Positions 1 through 10,492 of a stretch of 64,000 nucleotides of DNA are shown piece after piece. How positions within the stretch are numbered: the stretch's first letter is position 1; each line of letters opens with the position of its first letter. Origin of the DNA: Sphingobacteriaceae bacterium (GTDB lineage: Bacteria > Bacteroidota > Bacteroidia > Sphingobacteriales > Sphingobacteriaceae); NCBI GenBank assembly GCA_947463785.1, contig CANHRG010000001.1, positions 361,475 to 425,474 of the forward strand. The letters run 5' to 3'. The notes below the pieces were generated by a model, which had not been told where the DNA came from, searched no databases, and worked only from the letters and a program-made list of their open reading frames with translations. Both the position numbers and the translations under genes were made by a program.

Positions 1-1
1 C

Positions 2-1288
2 AAAATTGCGAACGATTTCAGAGTAAGTGCCAACGATTCACTTTTCGTAAGCATCAATTCAGATACCAAATCGCCAATTGCATTTATTCGTAAAGGACAA
101 TTGGATCCGGCTTTAGATAATGCAGTATTCAGCGCAGAGCCTGGAACCTTGGTTGGTCCGGTATTTTCTAATGGTTCTTACAAACTAGCTAAAGTACTAG
201 CTGTTAAAGTAGGTCCCGATTCAGTTTCGGCAAGCCACATTTTAATTAACCCAGCTACCGAAGGTGGTGCTGATAAGGCAAAAGCAAAAGCAGATTCTAT
301 CAAGAATTTAATCCAGAAAGGCGCTAGTTTTGCAGAATTAGCTGCTAAGTTTGGTACAGATGCTTCAAAAGATAAAGGCGGAGATTTAGGAACTTTCGGT
401 CGTGGTGCCATGGTTCCAGCATTTGAAGATGCCGTGTTTAATGGCAAAACCGGCGATTTGAAAGTTATTACTACTCAATTCGGAGTACACGTAATCAAAA
501 TCAACGCTCAAAAAGGTTCTTCTAAAGTGGTTAAGGTAGCCGTAGTGGATAAAGCCCTAGCTACCGGTAGTAAAACCCAGCAATTGGCCTATACCCAAGC
601 TACTTCATTCTTAAGTGGAGCAAATGATTCAGAGTCATTCGATGAATTGACTAAAAAGTCAAATTATAAAAAACTAGTAGCCCAAGATATTTACCCAACC
701 CAAGCAGACCTTGCCGGATTAGATAATCCAAGAGAACTAATTCGTTGGGCTTATCGTGCCGATCAGGGCGATGTTTCAGATCAGGTATTTGAAATTGGAG
801 ATAAATTTGTTGTGGCAAAATTGACCGAAATTAAGGCTAAAGGCATCCTTCCCTTAGCGCAGGTTAAGAAACAAATTGAAACACAAGTTATCCGTGAAGT
901 AAAAGCCAAACGATTACTAGAAAAATTGAACCAAGCTTTAGCAGGTGCTACCAGCATCGATCAGGTTGCTCAAAAATTAGGGAAAGTAGCCGTTCCAGTT
1001 GAGAACGTGGTATTTGCTAACCCGGTTTTACCAGGCTTAGGTCAGGAAAACAAATTAGTAGGAGCTATTTTCGGGTCACAACCAGGAAAAGTTTCTAAAG
1101 CTGTTCAAGGTGAAGCCGGTGTGTATGCCTTCGTAGTGAACCAGTTCAGCAAACCTGCTCCATTGGTAAACACATTTAAACAAAAACAGCAAATCGCACA
1201 AATGCTGGGTCAAAGAGGTCCAAATGCAGCATTTACTGCTTTACGTGATTTAGCAAACATTAAAGACAATAGAGTAAGATTCTTTTAA
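2..1288 (+). CDS. Peptidylprolyl isomerase, SurA/PpiD-like (parvulin domain), 5'-truncated by window edge
   Basis: Frame is open from base 2; the listed TTG start at 101 is internal. Contains parvulin-type motif 'SASHILI...AKADSIKNLIQKGASFAELAAKFGTDASKDKGGDLGTFGRGAMVPAFEDAVF'. Confidence 0.9.
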   Translation, partial: KIANDFRVSANDSLFVSINSDTKSPIAFIRKGQLDPALDNAVFSAEPGTLVGPVFSNGSYKLAKVLAVKVGPDSVSASHILINPATEGGADKAKAKADSIKNLIQKGASFAELAAKFGTDASKDKGGDLGTFGRGAMVPAFEDAVFNGKTGDLKVITTQFGVHVIKINAQKGSSKVVKVAVVDKALATGSKTQQLAYTQATSFLSGANDSESFDELTKKSNYKKLVAQDIYPTQADLAGLDNPRELIRWAYRADQGDVSDQVFEIGDKFVVAKLTEIKAKGILPLAQVKKQIETQVIREVKAKRLLEKLNQALAGATSIDQVAQKLGKVAVPVENVVFANPVLPGLGQENKLVGAIFGSQPGKVSKAVQGEAGVYAFVVNQFSKPAPLVNTFKQKQQIAQMLGQRGPNAAFTALRDLANIKDNRVRFF

Positions 1289-1310
1289 GAAGCTTATTTC
1301 TTAACTTTGT

Positions 1311-1343
1311 ATCCGGAGGTGCTTTGCGCTTCCGGATTTTTTA
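1311..1343 (+). terminator. Rho-independent terminator after PPIase gene
   Basis: ATCCGGAGGTGC-TTT-GCGCTTCCGGAT stem (two G-T wobbles) followed by TTTTTT. Confidence 0.8.
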
Positions 1344-1352
1344 TTTATAGCT

Positions 1353-1871
1353 ATGGATATTCAAGTCAATTTCAGAAATAAAGTGGCCGAAAGTGCGCTC
1401 ATCAGTTTTGATTTGGCTAAGCTGTATCCGTCTGGAGAACGCATAGTTTACGATATTAAGGATAACCTTTTTCAAGGATTAATTTTGAGAGAGAAGGATT
1501 TCCGTGAATTTGTGAAATCACACGATTGGTCTGCTTACACTGATAAACACGTGGCTATTACCTGCTCTGTGGATGCAATTGTGCCTACCTGGGCTTATAT
1601 GTTGGTAGCCAGCAAACTGGCGCCATTCGCTAAAACCGTAGTTTTTGGCGATTTATCCGATTTAGAAACGGTTTTGTTCGACAGAGCACTAACTGCCACA
1701 AATTGGGAAGAATTTCAGGATCAACGTGTGGTGGTAAAAGGATGCGGCGAAATCCCGGTTCCAACCTCAGCTTTTGTAAGTCTGACCCAAAAACTTACGG
1801 CGGTAGCCAAAAGCGTAATGTATGGTGAACCTTGTTCTACCGTACCTGTTTTCAAAAGAAAAGAAGTTTAA
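1353..1871 (+). CDS. DUF2480 family protein
   Basis: 172 aa; resembles the conserved Bacteroidota DUF2480 family (recalled, not searched). Confidence 0.75.
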   Translation: MDIQVNFRNKVAESALISFDLAKLYPSGERIVYDIKDNLFQGLILREKDFREFVKSHDWSAYTDKHVAITCSVDAIVPTWAYMLVASKLAPFAKTVVFGDLSDLETVLFDRALTATNWEEFQDQRVVVKGCGEIPVPTSAFVSLTQKLTAVAKSVMYGEPCSTVPVFKRKEV

Positions 1872-1880
1872 AAATCTATC

Positions 1881-2660
1881 ATGAAAAAACTACTTGTTTT
1901 TACGCTGTTTTTCGGAATAAAATTCCTGACAGCACAGGAACTGAAAAGCATTAGTCAGCCTGCCTTTCAGGTAGGCGAGGAGCTTAACTATAAGCTTAAA
2001 TACGGCATTTTTACTGCCGCCGAAGCAAAATTAAAGATCAACGATACCGATCTTAAATTCGACGATAAATCTGTATTTCATCTGGTAGCAGAGGGACGTA
2101 CGTCGGGCACCTTTGATTTCTTTCATCGGGTCAGAAACCGTTACGAATCTTACATCGATCGAAAAGAATTAACCCCCTACCTGTACACCGAAAATATTCA
2201 TGAGTCTAGCTATCGTAGAAACGATAAGGCTCGTTTTTATCAGGATCAACGAAAAATTGTATCGAATAAAGGCACCTTTAAAGGCGATAACCAAACTTTT
2301 GATGTGATCTCCGCTTATTATTTTGCCAGAAGCTTAGACGTTTCTAAAATTACCAAAGGTGATAAATTCAGCATGACGTATTTTCTGAATGACGAATTGG
2401 CCCAGCTAGAAATTGAATATGTGGGTAAGGAAGTGGTTAAAACAGCACTAGGTAAATTCAATTGCTTAAAATTTAGCCCATCTATTCAGCCAGGCCGAAT
2501 TTTTAGAAAAGATAGTCGTTTGTATTTATGGGTTACCGATGATGGCAACCGTATTCCAGTTAAAGCACATGTAGAGGTTTTAGTTGGCTCCATTACCATG
2601 GAATTGACAAATGCTAAAGGTTTGAAATTCCCGTTAACGGCAAAGAAAACTGAACCATGA
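1881..2660 (+). CDS. DUF3108 domain-containing exported protein
   Basis: Signal peptide MKKLLVFTLFFGIKFLTAQ; 'FQVGEELNYKLKYGIFTAAEAKL' and 'DDGNRIPVKAHVEVLVGSITMELT' are typical of DUF3108. Confidence 0.8.
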   Translation: MKKLLVFTLFFGIKFLTAQELKSISQPAFQVGEELNYKLKYGIFTAAEAKLKINDTDLKFDDKSVFHLVAEGRTSGTFDFFHRVRNRYESYIDRKELTPYLYTENIHESSYRRNDKARFYQDQRKIVSNKGTFKGDNQTFDVISAYYFARSLDVSKITKGDKFSMTYFLNDELAQLEIEYVGKEVVKTALGKFNCLKFSPSIQPGRIFRKDSRLYLWVTDDGNRIPVKAHVEVLVGSITMELTNAKGLKFPLTAKKTEP

Positions 2661-3223
2661 TTGAGGTAGGCCAAACCCTGGTTCATGAAGATATTGCCTC
2701 CCAACAATTCGTTTGCAATTTAAACCATTGTAAGGGAGCCTGTTGTATTGAAGGAGATTCGGGGGCTCCGCTACTGGAGAGCGAACTCAATATCCTTGAT
2801 GAAATCTATCCACAGGTGAAACCGTACATGACCGCCAAAGGTATTGAAGCGGTTGAATCCTATGGTACTTCTGTCAAAGATTTCGAAGGCGATTACACTA
2901 CACCTTGTGTTGATCAAAATAAGGAATGTGCCTATGTAACTTGGGAAAACGGAATTACCAAGTGCGCCATTGAAAAAGCCTATGAAGACGGCAAAATAAA
3001 CTGGAAAAAGCCTATTTCCTGTCATTTATACCCCATTCGCATTACCGCTTACCCCGAATTTGAGGTTTTACATTACGACCGCTGGCACATCTGCCATTCG
3101 GCTTGTTCGCTAGGACAAGAATTGAAAGTACCGGTATATCAGTTTCTCAAAGAGCCATTGATCAGAAAATATGGGCAGCAATGGTTTGACGACTTACAGG
3201 AAAAAGTAAACACATCTATCTAG
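2657..3223 (+). CDS. DUF3109 family cysteine-rich protein
   Basis: 188 aa; Cys-rich pattern [11 protein letters not shown]...C...C...CHLYP...CHSAC; overlaps preceding stop by 4 bp. Confidence 0.8.
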   Translation: MIEVGQTLVHEDIASQQFVCNLNHCKGACCIEGDSGAPLLESELNILDEIYPQVKPYMTAKGIEAVESYGTSVKDFEGDYTTPCVDQNKECAYVTWENGITKCAIEKAYEDGKINWKKPISCHLYPIRITAYPEFEVLHYDRWHICHSACSLGQELKVPVYQFLKEPLIRKYGQQWFDDLQEKVNTSI

Positions 3224-3255
3224 AAATTCTTATTTTTAACATCAACCTAAGATCC

Positions 3256-4119
3256 ATGAAAGGAATCATACTTGCCGGCGGATCCGGCACCAGATTACAC
3301 CCGCTAACATTGGCAGTAAGCAAGCAGTTAATGCCTGTTTACGATAAGCCTATGATATACTATCCGCTTTCTACCCTAATGCAGGCGGGAATTAATGAAA
3401 TTCTAATCATCTCTACGCCACACGATTTACCTCATTTTGAGAAATTGCTGGGTGATGGACAGCGTTTGGGTTGTAAATTTTCGTATGCCGCACAGGAAGT
3501 GCCAAACGGATTGGCACAAGCCTTTGTAATTGGTGCCGATTTTATCGGATCGGATGATGTGGCATTGATATTAGGTGATAATATTTTTTATGGAGACGGG
3601 ATGGACCGCCTGATGCAAGAAAGTACCCGGCCTAATGGAGGGGTGGTTTTTGCGTACCCGGTAGCCGACCCTGAGCGCTATGGTGTGGTGGAGTTTGATG
3701 CGAATAATAAAGCCATCTCCATCGAAGAGAAACCCAAGCAGCCTAAATCAAATTATGCAGTTCCGGGTTTGTACTTCTACGACAATTCGGTGGTGCAAAT
3801 TGCTAAAAACATACAGCCTTCTGCCCGCGGTGAATACGAAATAACCGATGTCAACAAAACGTATTTAGAACAAGGCAAATTGAAAGTTGCGGTCTTGAGC
3901 AGAGGAACAGCCTGGTTAGATACCGGAACCTTTAACTCTTTAATGCAAGCCGGTCAGTTTGTTCAGGTAATTGAAGAGCGTCAAGGTTTGAAAATTGGTT
4001 GTGTGGAGGAGATCGCCTACCGCATGGGCTTTATTACCAAGCATCAATTGAAAGAAATTGCAGAGCCGCTAACCAAAAGTGGTTATGGACAATATTTATT
4101 GCGAATTATAAATCAATAA
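3256..4119 (+). CDS. rfbA: Glucose-1-phosphate thymidylyltransferase
   Basis: [42 protein letters not shown] signature. Confidence 0.96.
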   Translation: MKGIILAGGSGTRLHPLTLAVSKQLMPVYDKPMIYYPLSTLMQAGINEILIISTPHDLPHFEKLLGDGQRLGCKFSYAAQEVPNGLAQAFVIGADFIGSDDVALILGDNIFYGDGMDRLMQESTRPNGGVVFAYPVADPERYGVVEFDANNKAISIEEKPKQPKSNYAVPGLYFYDNSVVQIAKNIQPSARGEYEITDVNKTYLEQGKLKVAVLSRGTAWLDTGTFNSLMQAGQFVQVIEERQGLKIGCVEEIAYRMGFITKHQLKEIAEPLTKSGYGQYLLRIINQ

Positions 4120-4132
4120 GAAGAATCGATAC

Positions 4133-5269
4133 ATGAAGGTTGCATTAATTACAGGTATAACCGGTCAGGACGGGGCTTATTTAGCCGAATTTTTATTGAA
4201 GAAGGGGTATTTTGTTCATGGTATTAAAAGAAGAAGTTCGCTATTCAATACCGACCGTATTGATCACTTGTACCAAGATCCGCACGAAGACAATTTGAAT
4301 CTGAAGTTGCATTATGGAGATCTAACCGATTCTACCAACCTGATTCGCATTATACAAGAAACACAACCCGACGAAATTTACAACTTGGCTGCGATGAGCC
4401 ACGTACACGTGAGTTTCGAAACTCCGGAATATACCGCCAATGCCGATGGAATTGGCACACTCCGTATTTTAGAAGCTGTTCGCTTGTTGGGCTTGACTAA
4501 AAAGACTAAAGTTTACCAAGCTTCTACTTCTGAGCTTTACGGATTGGTGCAGGCCGTCCCACAAAGCGAAACCACACCCTTTTATCCACGCTCACCGTAT
4601 GCAGTCGCTAAATTATATGCCTATTGGATAACTGTGAACTACCGTGAAGCGTACGACATGTACGCCTGCAACGGTATTCTGTTCAACCACGAAAGTCCGG
4701 TTCGTGGTGAAACCTTTGTAACACGTAAAATTACCCGAGCAGCAGCTAAAATTGCACTTGGTTTGCAAAACACCTTGTATTTAGGTAATCTTTCTGCCCA
4801 ACGCGATTGGGGTCATGCCAAAGATTATGTAGAAGCCATGTGGCTCATTTTGCAACAACAAAAACCCGAAGATTACGTCATTGCTACGGGAGTGACCACC
4901 ACTGTGCGTGATTTTGTGAAATTGGCTTTTGAAGAATTGGGTATGGAGATCGAGTTCAGCGGAAAAGCAGAGAACGAAAAAGGAGTCATCATCAATGTGG
5001 ACGAGAAACGCTGCAAAGAATTGGGTATTGATGCAGATAAATTAAAATTAGGAACCACGGTTGTTAAAGTGGATCCTAAATACTACCGCCCAACCGAAGT
5101 AGATCTGTTATTGGGAGATCCAAGCAAAGCCAACAACCAGTTGGGCTGGAAACCGAAATACGATTTGCCGGCATTGGTACAAGATATGGTGCTTTCTGAC
5201 CTCCAATTGATGAAAAAAGACGAGTATTTAAAGAATGGGGGCTTTAATACCCATAACTACTTCGAGTAA
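4133..5269 (+). CDS. gmd: GDP-mannose 4,6-dehydratase
   Basis: [44 protein letters not shown] and downstream SDR motifs. Confidence 0.97.
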   Translation: MKVALITGITGQDGAYLAEFLLKKGYFVHGIKRRSSLFNTDRIDHLYQDPHEDNLNLKLHYGDLTDSTNLIRIIQETQPDEIYNLAAMSHVHVSFETPEYTANADGIGTLRILEAVRLLGLTKKTKVYQASTSELYGLVQAVPQSETTPFYPRSPYAVAKLYAYWITVNYREAYDMYACNGILFNHESPVRGETFVTRKITRAAAKIALGLQNTLYLGNLSAQRDWGHAKDYVEAMWLILQQQKPEDYVIATGVTTTVRDFVKLAFEELGMEIEFSGKAENEKGVIINVDEKRCKELGIDADKLKLGTTVVKVDPKYYRPTEVDLLLGDPSKANNQLGWKPKYDLPALVQDMVLSDLQLMKKDEYLKNGGFNTHNYFE

Positions 5270-5292
5270 TTGCGATCGTTTTTAACGAAGTA

Positions 5293-5326
5293 ATCCTGCT
5301 AACTATTCCGCTAGCAGGATTTTTTA
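5293..5326 (+). terminator. Rho-independent terminator after gmd
   Basis: ATCCTGCTA (5293-5301) / TAGCAGGAT (5312-5320) followed by a T tract. Confidence 0.85.
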
Positions 5327-5498
5327 TATATCAATTTTTATAAAAATAACTATAAATAACTACCTATAAATAGTTATTTTAATCACAAAACTAAAAAAGT
5401 GTTTGCTAAACTGTTTTGTTGTGCATATCAACACAGGCCAAGACTGGGGAAATGGGAAAGAAAAAGATTGTTGAGCTGTATTTGGTTTTCTTAACTAG

Positions 5499-7427
5499 TT
5501 AAGAAGCCATCGTTTTGGTAGTACGTGCTACGGCAAAACTCTTAACCGCTTGTTGAATGGCAGCTGCATCGTATTGGCATTCCGCCCACAATTCAGGCTG
5601 TTCGCCGTGTTCAATAACTTGGTCAGGAATACCTAAGCGAACCAATTTGGCGGCATAACCATGATCGGCCATGAACTCGGCCACTGCCGAACCCATACCA
5701 CCTTGTAAACAGCCGTCCTCCACCGTAATGATGTTTTTAAATTTGGAGAACACTTCATGTAAAAGTGCTTCGTCAAGCGGTTTCACAAAACGCAAATCGT
5801 AATGTGCCGGATGAATGCCTTCTGCATTCAATTCCTGGCAGGCTTTAACTGCTTCGTTACCAATGTGTCCAATGGTTAGAATGGCTACATCTTCACCATC
5901 GCAAATTTTACGGCCTTTTCCTACCGGGATAGCCTTAAACGGACGTTTCCAGTCGGGCATCACTCCGTTACCTCTTGGGTAACGAATAGAGAATGGCCCC
6001 ATATTTTCCTGCTGAGCAGTAAACATGAGGTTGCGTAGTTCTTCCTCATTCATCGGTGCAGAAACCACCATATTCGGAATGCAACGCATGTAAGCCAAAT
6101 CGTACGCTCCGTGGTGCGTTGGTCCGTCGGCACCGGCAACTCCGCCTCGGTCTAAACAAAAAACCACATTTAGTTTCTGGATAGCTACGTCGTGGATCAC
6201 CTGATCGTAAGCACGCTGCATAAAGCTGGAGTAGATGTTACAAAACGGCACCAGACCTTGTGTAGCCAATCCGGCTGAAAACGTAACGGCATGCTGCTCG
6301 GCAATACCTACGTCGAAAGCCCGATTCGGCATGGCTTTCATCATGATGTTTAAAGAACATCCGGAAGGCATAGCCGGTGTTATTCCCATAATTTTAGGGT
6401 TTTGCTCGGCCAGTTCTACAATACTATGCCCGAAAACATCTTGGTATTTTGGTGGCTGTGGCTTATCTGAAACGGATTTCTTGATTTCGCCGGTTATTTT
6501 GTCGAATAAACCCGGCGCATGCCATTTGGTTTGGTCTTGTTCGGCCAAAGCATAGCCTTTACCTTTTACGGTAACGCAATGCAATAACTTCGGACCTGGA
6601 ATATTTTTGAGATCGCGAAGCACTTTAACCAGGTGTTCTACATCGTGACCATCAATTGGTCCGAAATACCTGAAATTAAGTGCTTCAAAGAAATTGCTCT
6701 TTTTAAGCAGGGTTCCTTTAATGCTTTTTTCAATCTTTTTAACCAGTTCGTGGGCATTAGGTCCAAGTGAAGACAGTTTACTCAGAACCTGAGAAACGTC
6801 ATCGCGGAAGCGGTTATAGGATTTAGAAGTTGTAATATCGGTTAGGTATTCTTTCAAGGCCCCAACATTAGGGTCGATAGACATACAGTTATCGTTCAGA
6901 ATAACCAATAGGTTAGAATTTTCAATACCGGCATGGTTCAATGCCTCAAAAGCCAAACCAGCGGTCATAGCACCATCGCCAATTACAGCCACGTGTTGTT
7001 TCTCGGTATTACCCTGATACTGCGAAGCCACGGCCATTCCCAATGCTGCAGAAATAGAGGTAGAAGAGTGGCCTACGCCAAAAGTGTCGTATTCACTTTC
7101 AGATCGTTTTGGGAAACCGCTAATGCCTTTATAAACCCGGTTTGTATGAAATTTCTCCCGTCTTCCGGTTAAAATCTTGTGTCCGTAAGCCTGATGGCCT
7201 ACATCCCAAACCAATAAATCATCGGGGGTATTGAGTACATAATGCAAGGCCACACTCAGTTCAACCACACCCAAACTTGCCCCGAAATGCCCGCCATTAA
7301 CCGAAACAATATCGATAATATATTGACGCAATTCAGCACAAATCTGCTCCAGCTCGCTCTCCTTGAATTTTTTCAAGTCGGCCGGGGTGATGATCTGTTC
7401 TAAAAGCTCTCCTGCTTTAATGTCCAT
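5499..7427 (-). CDS. dxs: 1-deoxy-D-xylulose-5-phosphate synthase
   Basis: DLLVWDVGHQAYGHKILTGRR, GDGAMTAG, DRGGVAGADGPTHHGAYDLAY; start trimmed to MDIKAGELLEQ. Confidence 0.96.
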   Translation of the reverse strand: MDIKAGELLEQIITPADLKKFKESELEQICAELRQYIIDIVSVNGGHFGASLGVVELSVALHYVLNTPDDLLVWDVGHQAYGHKILTGRREKFHTNRVYKGISGFPKRSESEYDTFGVGHSSTSISAALGMAVASQYQGNTEKQHVAVIGDGAMTAGLAFEALNHAGIENSNLLVILNDNCMSIDPNVGALKEYLTDITTSKSYNRFRDDVSQVLSKLSSLGPNAHELVKKIEKSIKGTLLKKSNFFEALNFRYFGPIDGHDVEHLVKVLRDLKNIPGPKLLHCVTVKGKGYALAEQDQTKWHAPGLFDKITGEIKKSVSDKPQPPKYQDVFGHSIVELAEQNPKIMGITPAMPSGCSLNIMMKAMPNRAFDVGIAEQHAVTFSAGLATQGLVPFCNIYSSFMQRAYDQVIHDVAIQKLNVVFCLDRGGVAGADGPTHHGAYDLAYMRCIPNMVVSAPMNEEELRNLMFTAQQENMGPFSIRYPRGNGVMPDWKRPFKAIPVGKGRKICDGEDVAILTIGHIGNEAVKACQELNAEGIHPAHYDLRFVKPLDEALLHEVFSKFKNIITVEDGCLQGGMGSAVAEFMADHGYAAKLVRLGIPDQVIEHGEQPELWAECQYDAAAIQQAVKSFAVARTTKTMAS

Positions 7428-7550
7428 AGCTGATGTTGTTCCCAAATAGATGTGAGGACACAAATTACGCAATTTTGTGCCTAATAATAACCACAATTTA
7501 TATTTTTTGAATGTAAAACTTCCTAAATGATTTATTTTTGATGTTTACTG

Positions 7551-8303
7551 ATGGAGAATAGCGATCATTTCGAGATAAAATTACCCAAGTTTGAAGGTCC
7601 TTTCGACTTGTTGCTGTTCTTTATTGAACGGGACGAATTGGATATTCACGATATTCCGATTGCCAAAATTACCGACGATTTCCTGAATTACATTCACCAG
7701 TTGAACGCACTCAATATGGAAGTGGCCAGTGAATTTATTTACGTTGCTGCAACCTTAATGCGTATCAAAGCCAAAATGCTCTTGCCACGTCAGGAATTGG
7801 ATGAGGAAGGAAATGAGATCGATCACCGCCGCGATCTGGTGCAAAAACTGCTCGAATACAAACGATTTAAAGAAGTTTCGGAACACTTTAAAACACTGGA
7901 AGACCAACGCTTTTTGCACGAAAAAAGGGGTCATATTGCCCTGGATCTAGAGCAAATTGTGAGCCAGTCTGCCAGCCCGGGTGAAGAACTAGCTTCTTTT
8001 GATTTGTATAAATTGATGATGACCTATGAACGGGTAATGGGTAAATACGATTTGCGAAGCCGAGAGGTAAAGCATACCGTTGTTCAATACCCCTACACTA
8101 TCGAAAAGCAAAAACAAATCATTCTTGATTTATTGGCAATTAATAAAAAGTTAGATTTTAATTACTTGCTGAAACAGTCGGAGAACAAGGTTCAATTTGT
8201 GTATAATTTTCTGGCAATGCTTGAGATGTTGCAGCAACAGATGGTCGATATTCAGTTGGGCTTGGGCTTCAACAATTTTTGGTTGGAAGCTAAAACGAAC
8301 TAA
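7551..8303 (+). CDS. scpA: Segregation and condensation protein A
   Basis: FEIKLPKFEGPFDLLLFFIERDELDIHDIPIAKITDDFL. Confidence 0.93.
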   Translation: MENSDHFEIKLPKFEGPFDLLLFFIERDELDIHDIPIAKITDDFLNYIHQLNALNMEVASEFIYVAATLMRIKAKMLLPRQELDEEGNEIDHRRDLVQKLLEYKRFKEVSEHFKTLEDQRFLHEKRGHIALDLEQIVSQSASPGEELASFDLYKLMMTYERVMGKYDLRSREVKHTVVQYPYTIEKQKQIILDLLAINKKLDFNYLLKQSENKVQFVYNFLAMLEMLQQQMVDIQLGLGFNNFWLEAKTN

Positions 8304-8376
8304 GTCTCAATTTTCTGAGATTTCGCTTCGCAGATAGGATTAAATCCGTATTTTTAACCACCTATATTTTTGTTTC

Positions 8377-9651
8377 ATGAAGAGAGATAAACTCATTTTT
8401 AGCCTTATTCAGGAAGAATTAGAACGTCAGGAAAACGGAATTGAACTAATTGCTTCAGAAAACTTTGTTAGCCCTCAGGTAATGGAGGCTGCAGGTTCGG
8501 TATTGACCAATAAATATGCCGAAGGCCTACCCGGAAAACGCTATTACGGCGGATGTGAAGTGGTTGATGAAATTGAAAATATAGCCATTGACCGTGCAAA
8601 ACAATTGTTCAATGCAGCTTGGGCTAACGTGCAACCGCATTCTGGGGCTCAGGCTAATGCGGCGGTTTTTCTTGCATTGTTAAATCCGGGTGATAAAATT
8701 TTAGGGTTTGACCTCTCTCATGGCGGACATTTGACCCACGGTTCTCCAGTTAATTTCTCTGGTAAACTGTATCAGCCTTTCTTTTATGGCGTTGATAAAG
8801 AAACAGGTTTAATTGATTATGCTCAACTTGAAAAAGTAGCGCTAAAAGAAAAACCAAAACTGATTATTTGCGGTGCTTCTGCATACTCCAGAGAATGGGA
8901 TTATGCCTTTATTCGTAAGGTTGCCGATCAGATTGGCGCCTTGGTTTTGGCTGATATTTCTCACCCATCAGGCTTGATTGCTCGTGGTTTGCTAGATGAT
9001 CCGCTACCGCATTGCCATGTGGTAACTACTACCACCCACAAAACTTTACGTGGTCCACGTGGCGGGATGATCATGATGGGTAAAGATTTTGAAAATCCCT
9101 TCGGATTGAAAACACCTAAAGGCGAAATCCGGATGATGTCTTCAGTATTAGACGGAGCAGTTTTCCCTGGAACCCAAGGTGGACCTTTAGAACATATAAT
9201 TGCTGCCAAAGCGATTGCCTACGGAGAAGCCTTGAGCGAAAGCTACATGAAATACATTATTCAGGTGAAGAAAAATGCTGCTGCAATGGCAAATGCGCTA
9301 GTTGAAAGAGGTTATCAAATTATTTCTGGCGGTACAGATAACCACTTGATGTTGCTCGACCTTAGAAATAAAAACATTACCGGTAAGGCTGCTGAAGCAG
9401 CTTTGGGCGAAGCAGGGATTACCGTGAATAAAAATATGGTGCCTTACGATGATAAATCACCGTTTGTAACTTCCGGTATTCGTTTAGGAACGCCGGCAAT
9501 TACTACCCGTGGCTTGAAAGAAAAGCACATGGAAACGATAGTAGGTTTGATTGATGAAGTTATTCAGAAACCGGATAATGCTGCTCATTTGCGGAAAATT
9601 CATCAAAAAGTAGCCGAAATGATGGGTAAGCATCCCTTGTATAAGGCCTAA
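8377..9651 (+). CDS. glyA: Serine hydroxymethyltransferase
   Basis: [58 protein letters not shown]. Confidence 0.97.
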   Translation: MKRDKLIFSLIQEELERQENGIELIASENFVSPQVMEAAGSVLTNKYAEGLPGKRYYGGCEVVDEIENIAIDRAKQLFNAAWANVQPHSGAQANAAVFLALLNPGDKILGFDLSHGGHLTHGSPVNFSGKLYQPFFYGVDKETGLIDYAQLEKVALKEKPKLIICGASAYSREWDYAFIRKVADQIGALVLADISHPSGLIARGLLDDPLPHCHVVTTTTHKTLRGPRGGMIMMGKDFENPFGLKTPKGEIRMMSSVLDGAVFPGTQGGPLEHIIAAKAIAYGEALSESYMKYIIQVKKNAAAMANALVERGYQIISGGTDNHLMLLDLRNKNITGKAAEAALGEAGITVNKNMVPYDDKSPFVTSGIRLGTPAITTRGLKEKHMETIVGLIDEVIQKPDNAAHLRKIHQKVAEMMGKHPLYKA

Positions 9652-9760
9652 AAATAGGAAAGAGCCGAGCGAATACAATCCCGACCCTTTCACTAATTGA
9701 AAATTAACGCAGGTCTTTATACGTAAATCGCGTATATGAGGTTACATTTATTTTCAATTT

Positions 9761-10456
9761 TTATTCTGCATAAGCTAGGCAAGCCAAGCTGATGCGTACG
9801 TTTGCCTCTTGTAAGCACAAGGCACAGGCCTCGAGTGTCGAACCCGTAGTTACTACGTCATCAACCAACAGTATGTGTTTTTGCCGGAGACAATCCCCAT
9901 CTGTCAACACAAACGCCTCTTGCATGTTTTCGAACCGAGCAAATCTAGACTTACGGGTTTGAGTTTGGGTATTCAAATTGCGACACAAGGTATTGATCGA
10001 TACGGGGATATCCAGAGCCAGGCTCAAGCCTTCAGCAATACAGGCACTTTGGTTGTAACCTCTTAATTTCAACTTTTTTGGATGTAAAGGCACTGGAATG
10101 ATCAGGTCGGGTTTGATAAAAATCGAGGATTCAGCTAATTGTTGGCCGTACAATTCCCCCATGCGCTTACCTAGTTCTTGTCGCTTTTTGTACTTGATTT
10201 CGTGGAGTAAGCGCTGCGTTCGGCCTCCCTTTTTAAAATGCAAAAAAGCTCCCGCTTGAACGAGTTCAACCCTTCCCCAAAACTGTCGGGCCAATCGGTT
10301 ATCGCGATCTTGGTGAAAATTGGTGTAAGGAAGTTTATACAAACAGGAAACGCAGATTTGATCTTCTCCTTTAATTAAGTTTCTGCTGCATGCTCCGCAA
10401 AGCTCAGGAAAAATTAATGACAGAAAATCATGCAGAAAACTAACTAGGATAGTCAT
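9761..10456 (-). CDS. ComF family protein (phosphoribosyltransferase domain)
   Basis: CGACSRNLIKGEDQICVSCLYKLP zinc motif; ILLVDDVVTTGSTLEACA PRPP motif. Confidence 0.92.
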   Translation of the reverse strand: MTILVSFLHDFLSLIFPELCGACSRNLIKGEDQICVSCLYKLPYTNFHQDRDNRLARQFWGRVELVQAGAFLHFKKGGRTQRLLHEIKYKKRQELGKRMGELYGQQLAESSIFIKPDLIIPVPLHPKKLKLRGYNQSACIAEGLSLALDIPVSINTLCRNLNTQTQTRKSRFARFENMQEAFVLTDGDCLRQKHILLVDDVVTTGSTLEACALCLQEANVRISLACLAYAE

Positions 10457-10492
10457 CCCAATTAAACGAAAAAATTTTCGAAAAATTGGATT

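Noticed and set aside
101-1288. ORF-track start at 101 for the PPIase
   Set aside because: The frame remains open to the window edge and TTG 101 is internal, so the gene is 5'-truncated rather than short.
9697-9760. Inverted repeat ATTGAAAAT...ATTTTCAAT between glyA and comF-like gene
   Set aside because: Long separation, AT-rich and no T tract; plausible by chance.
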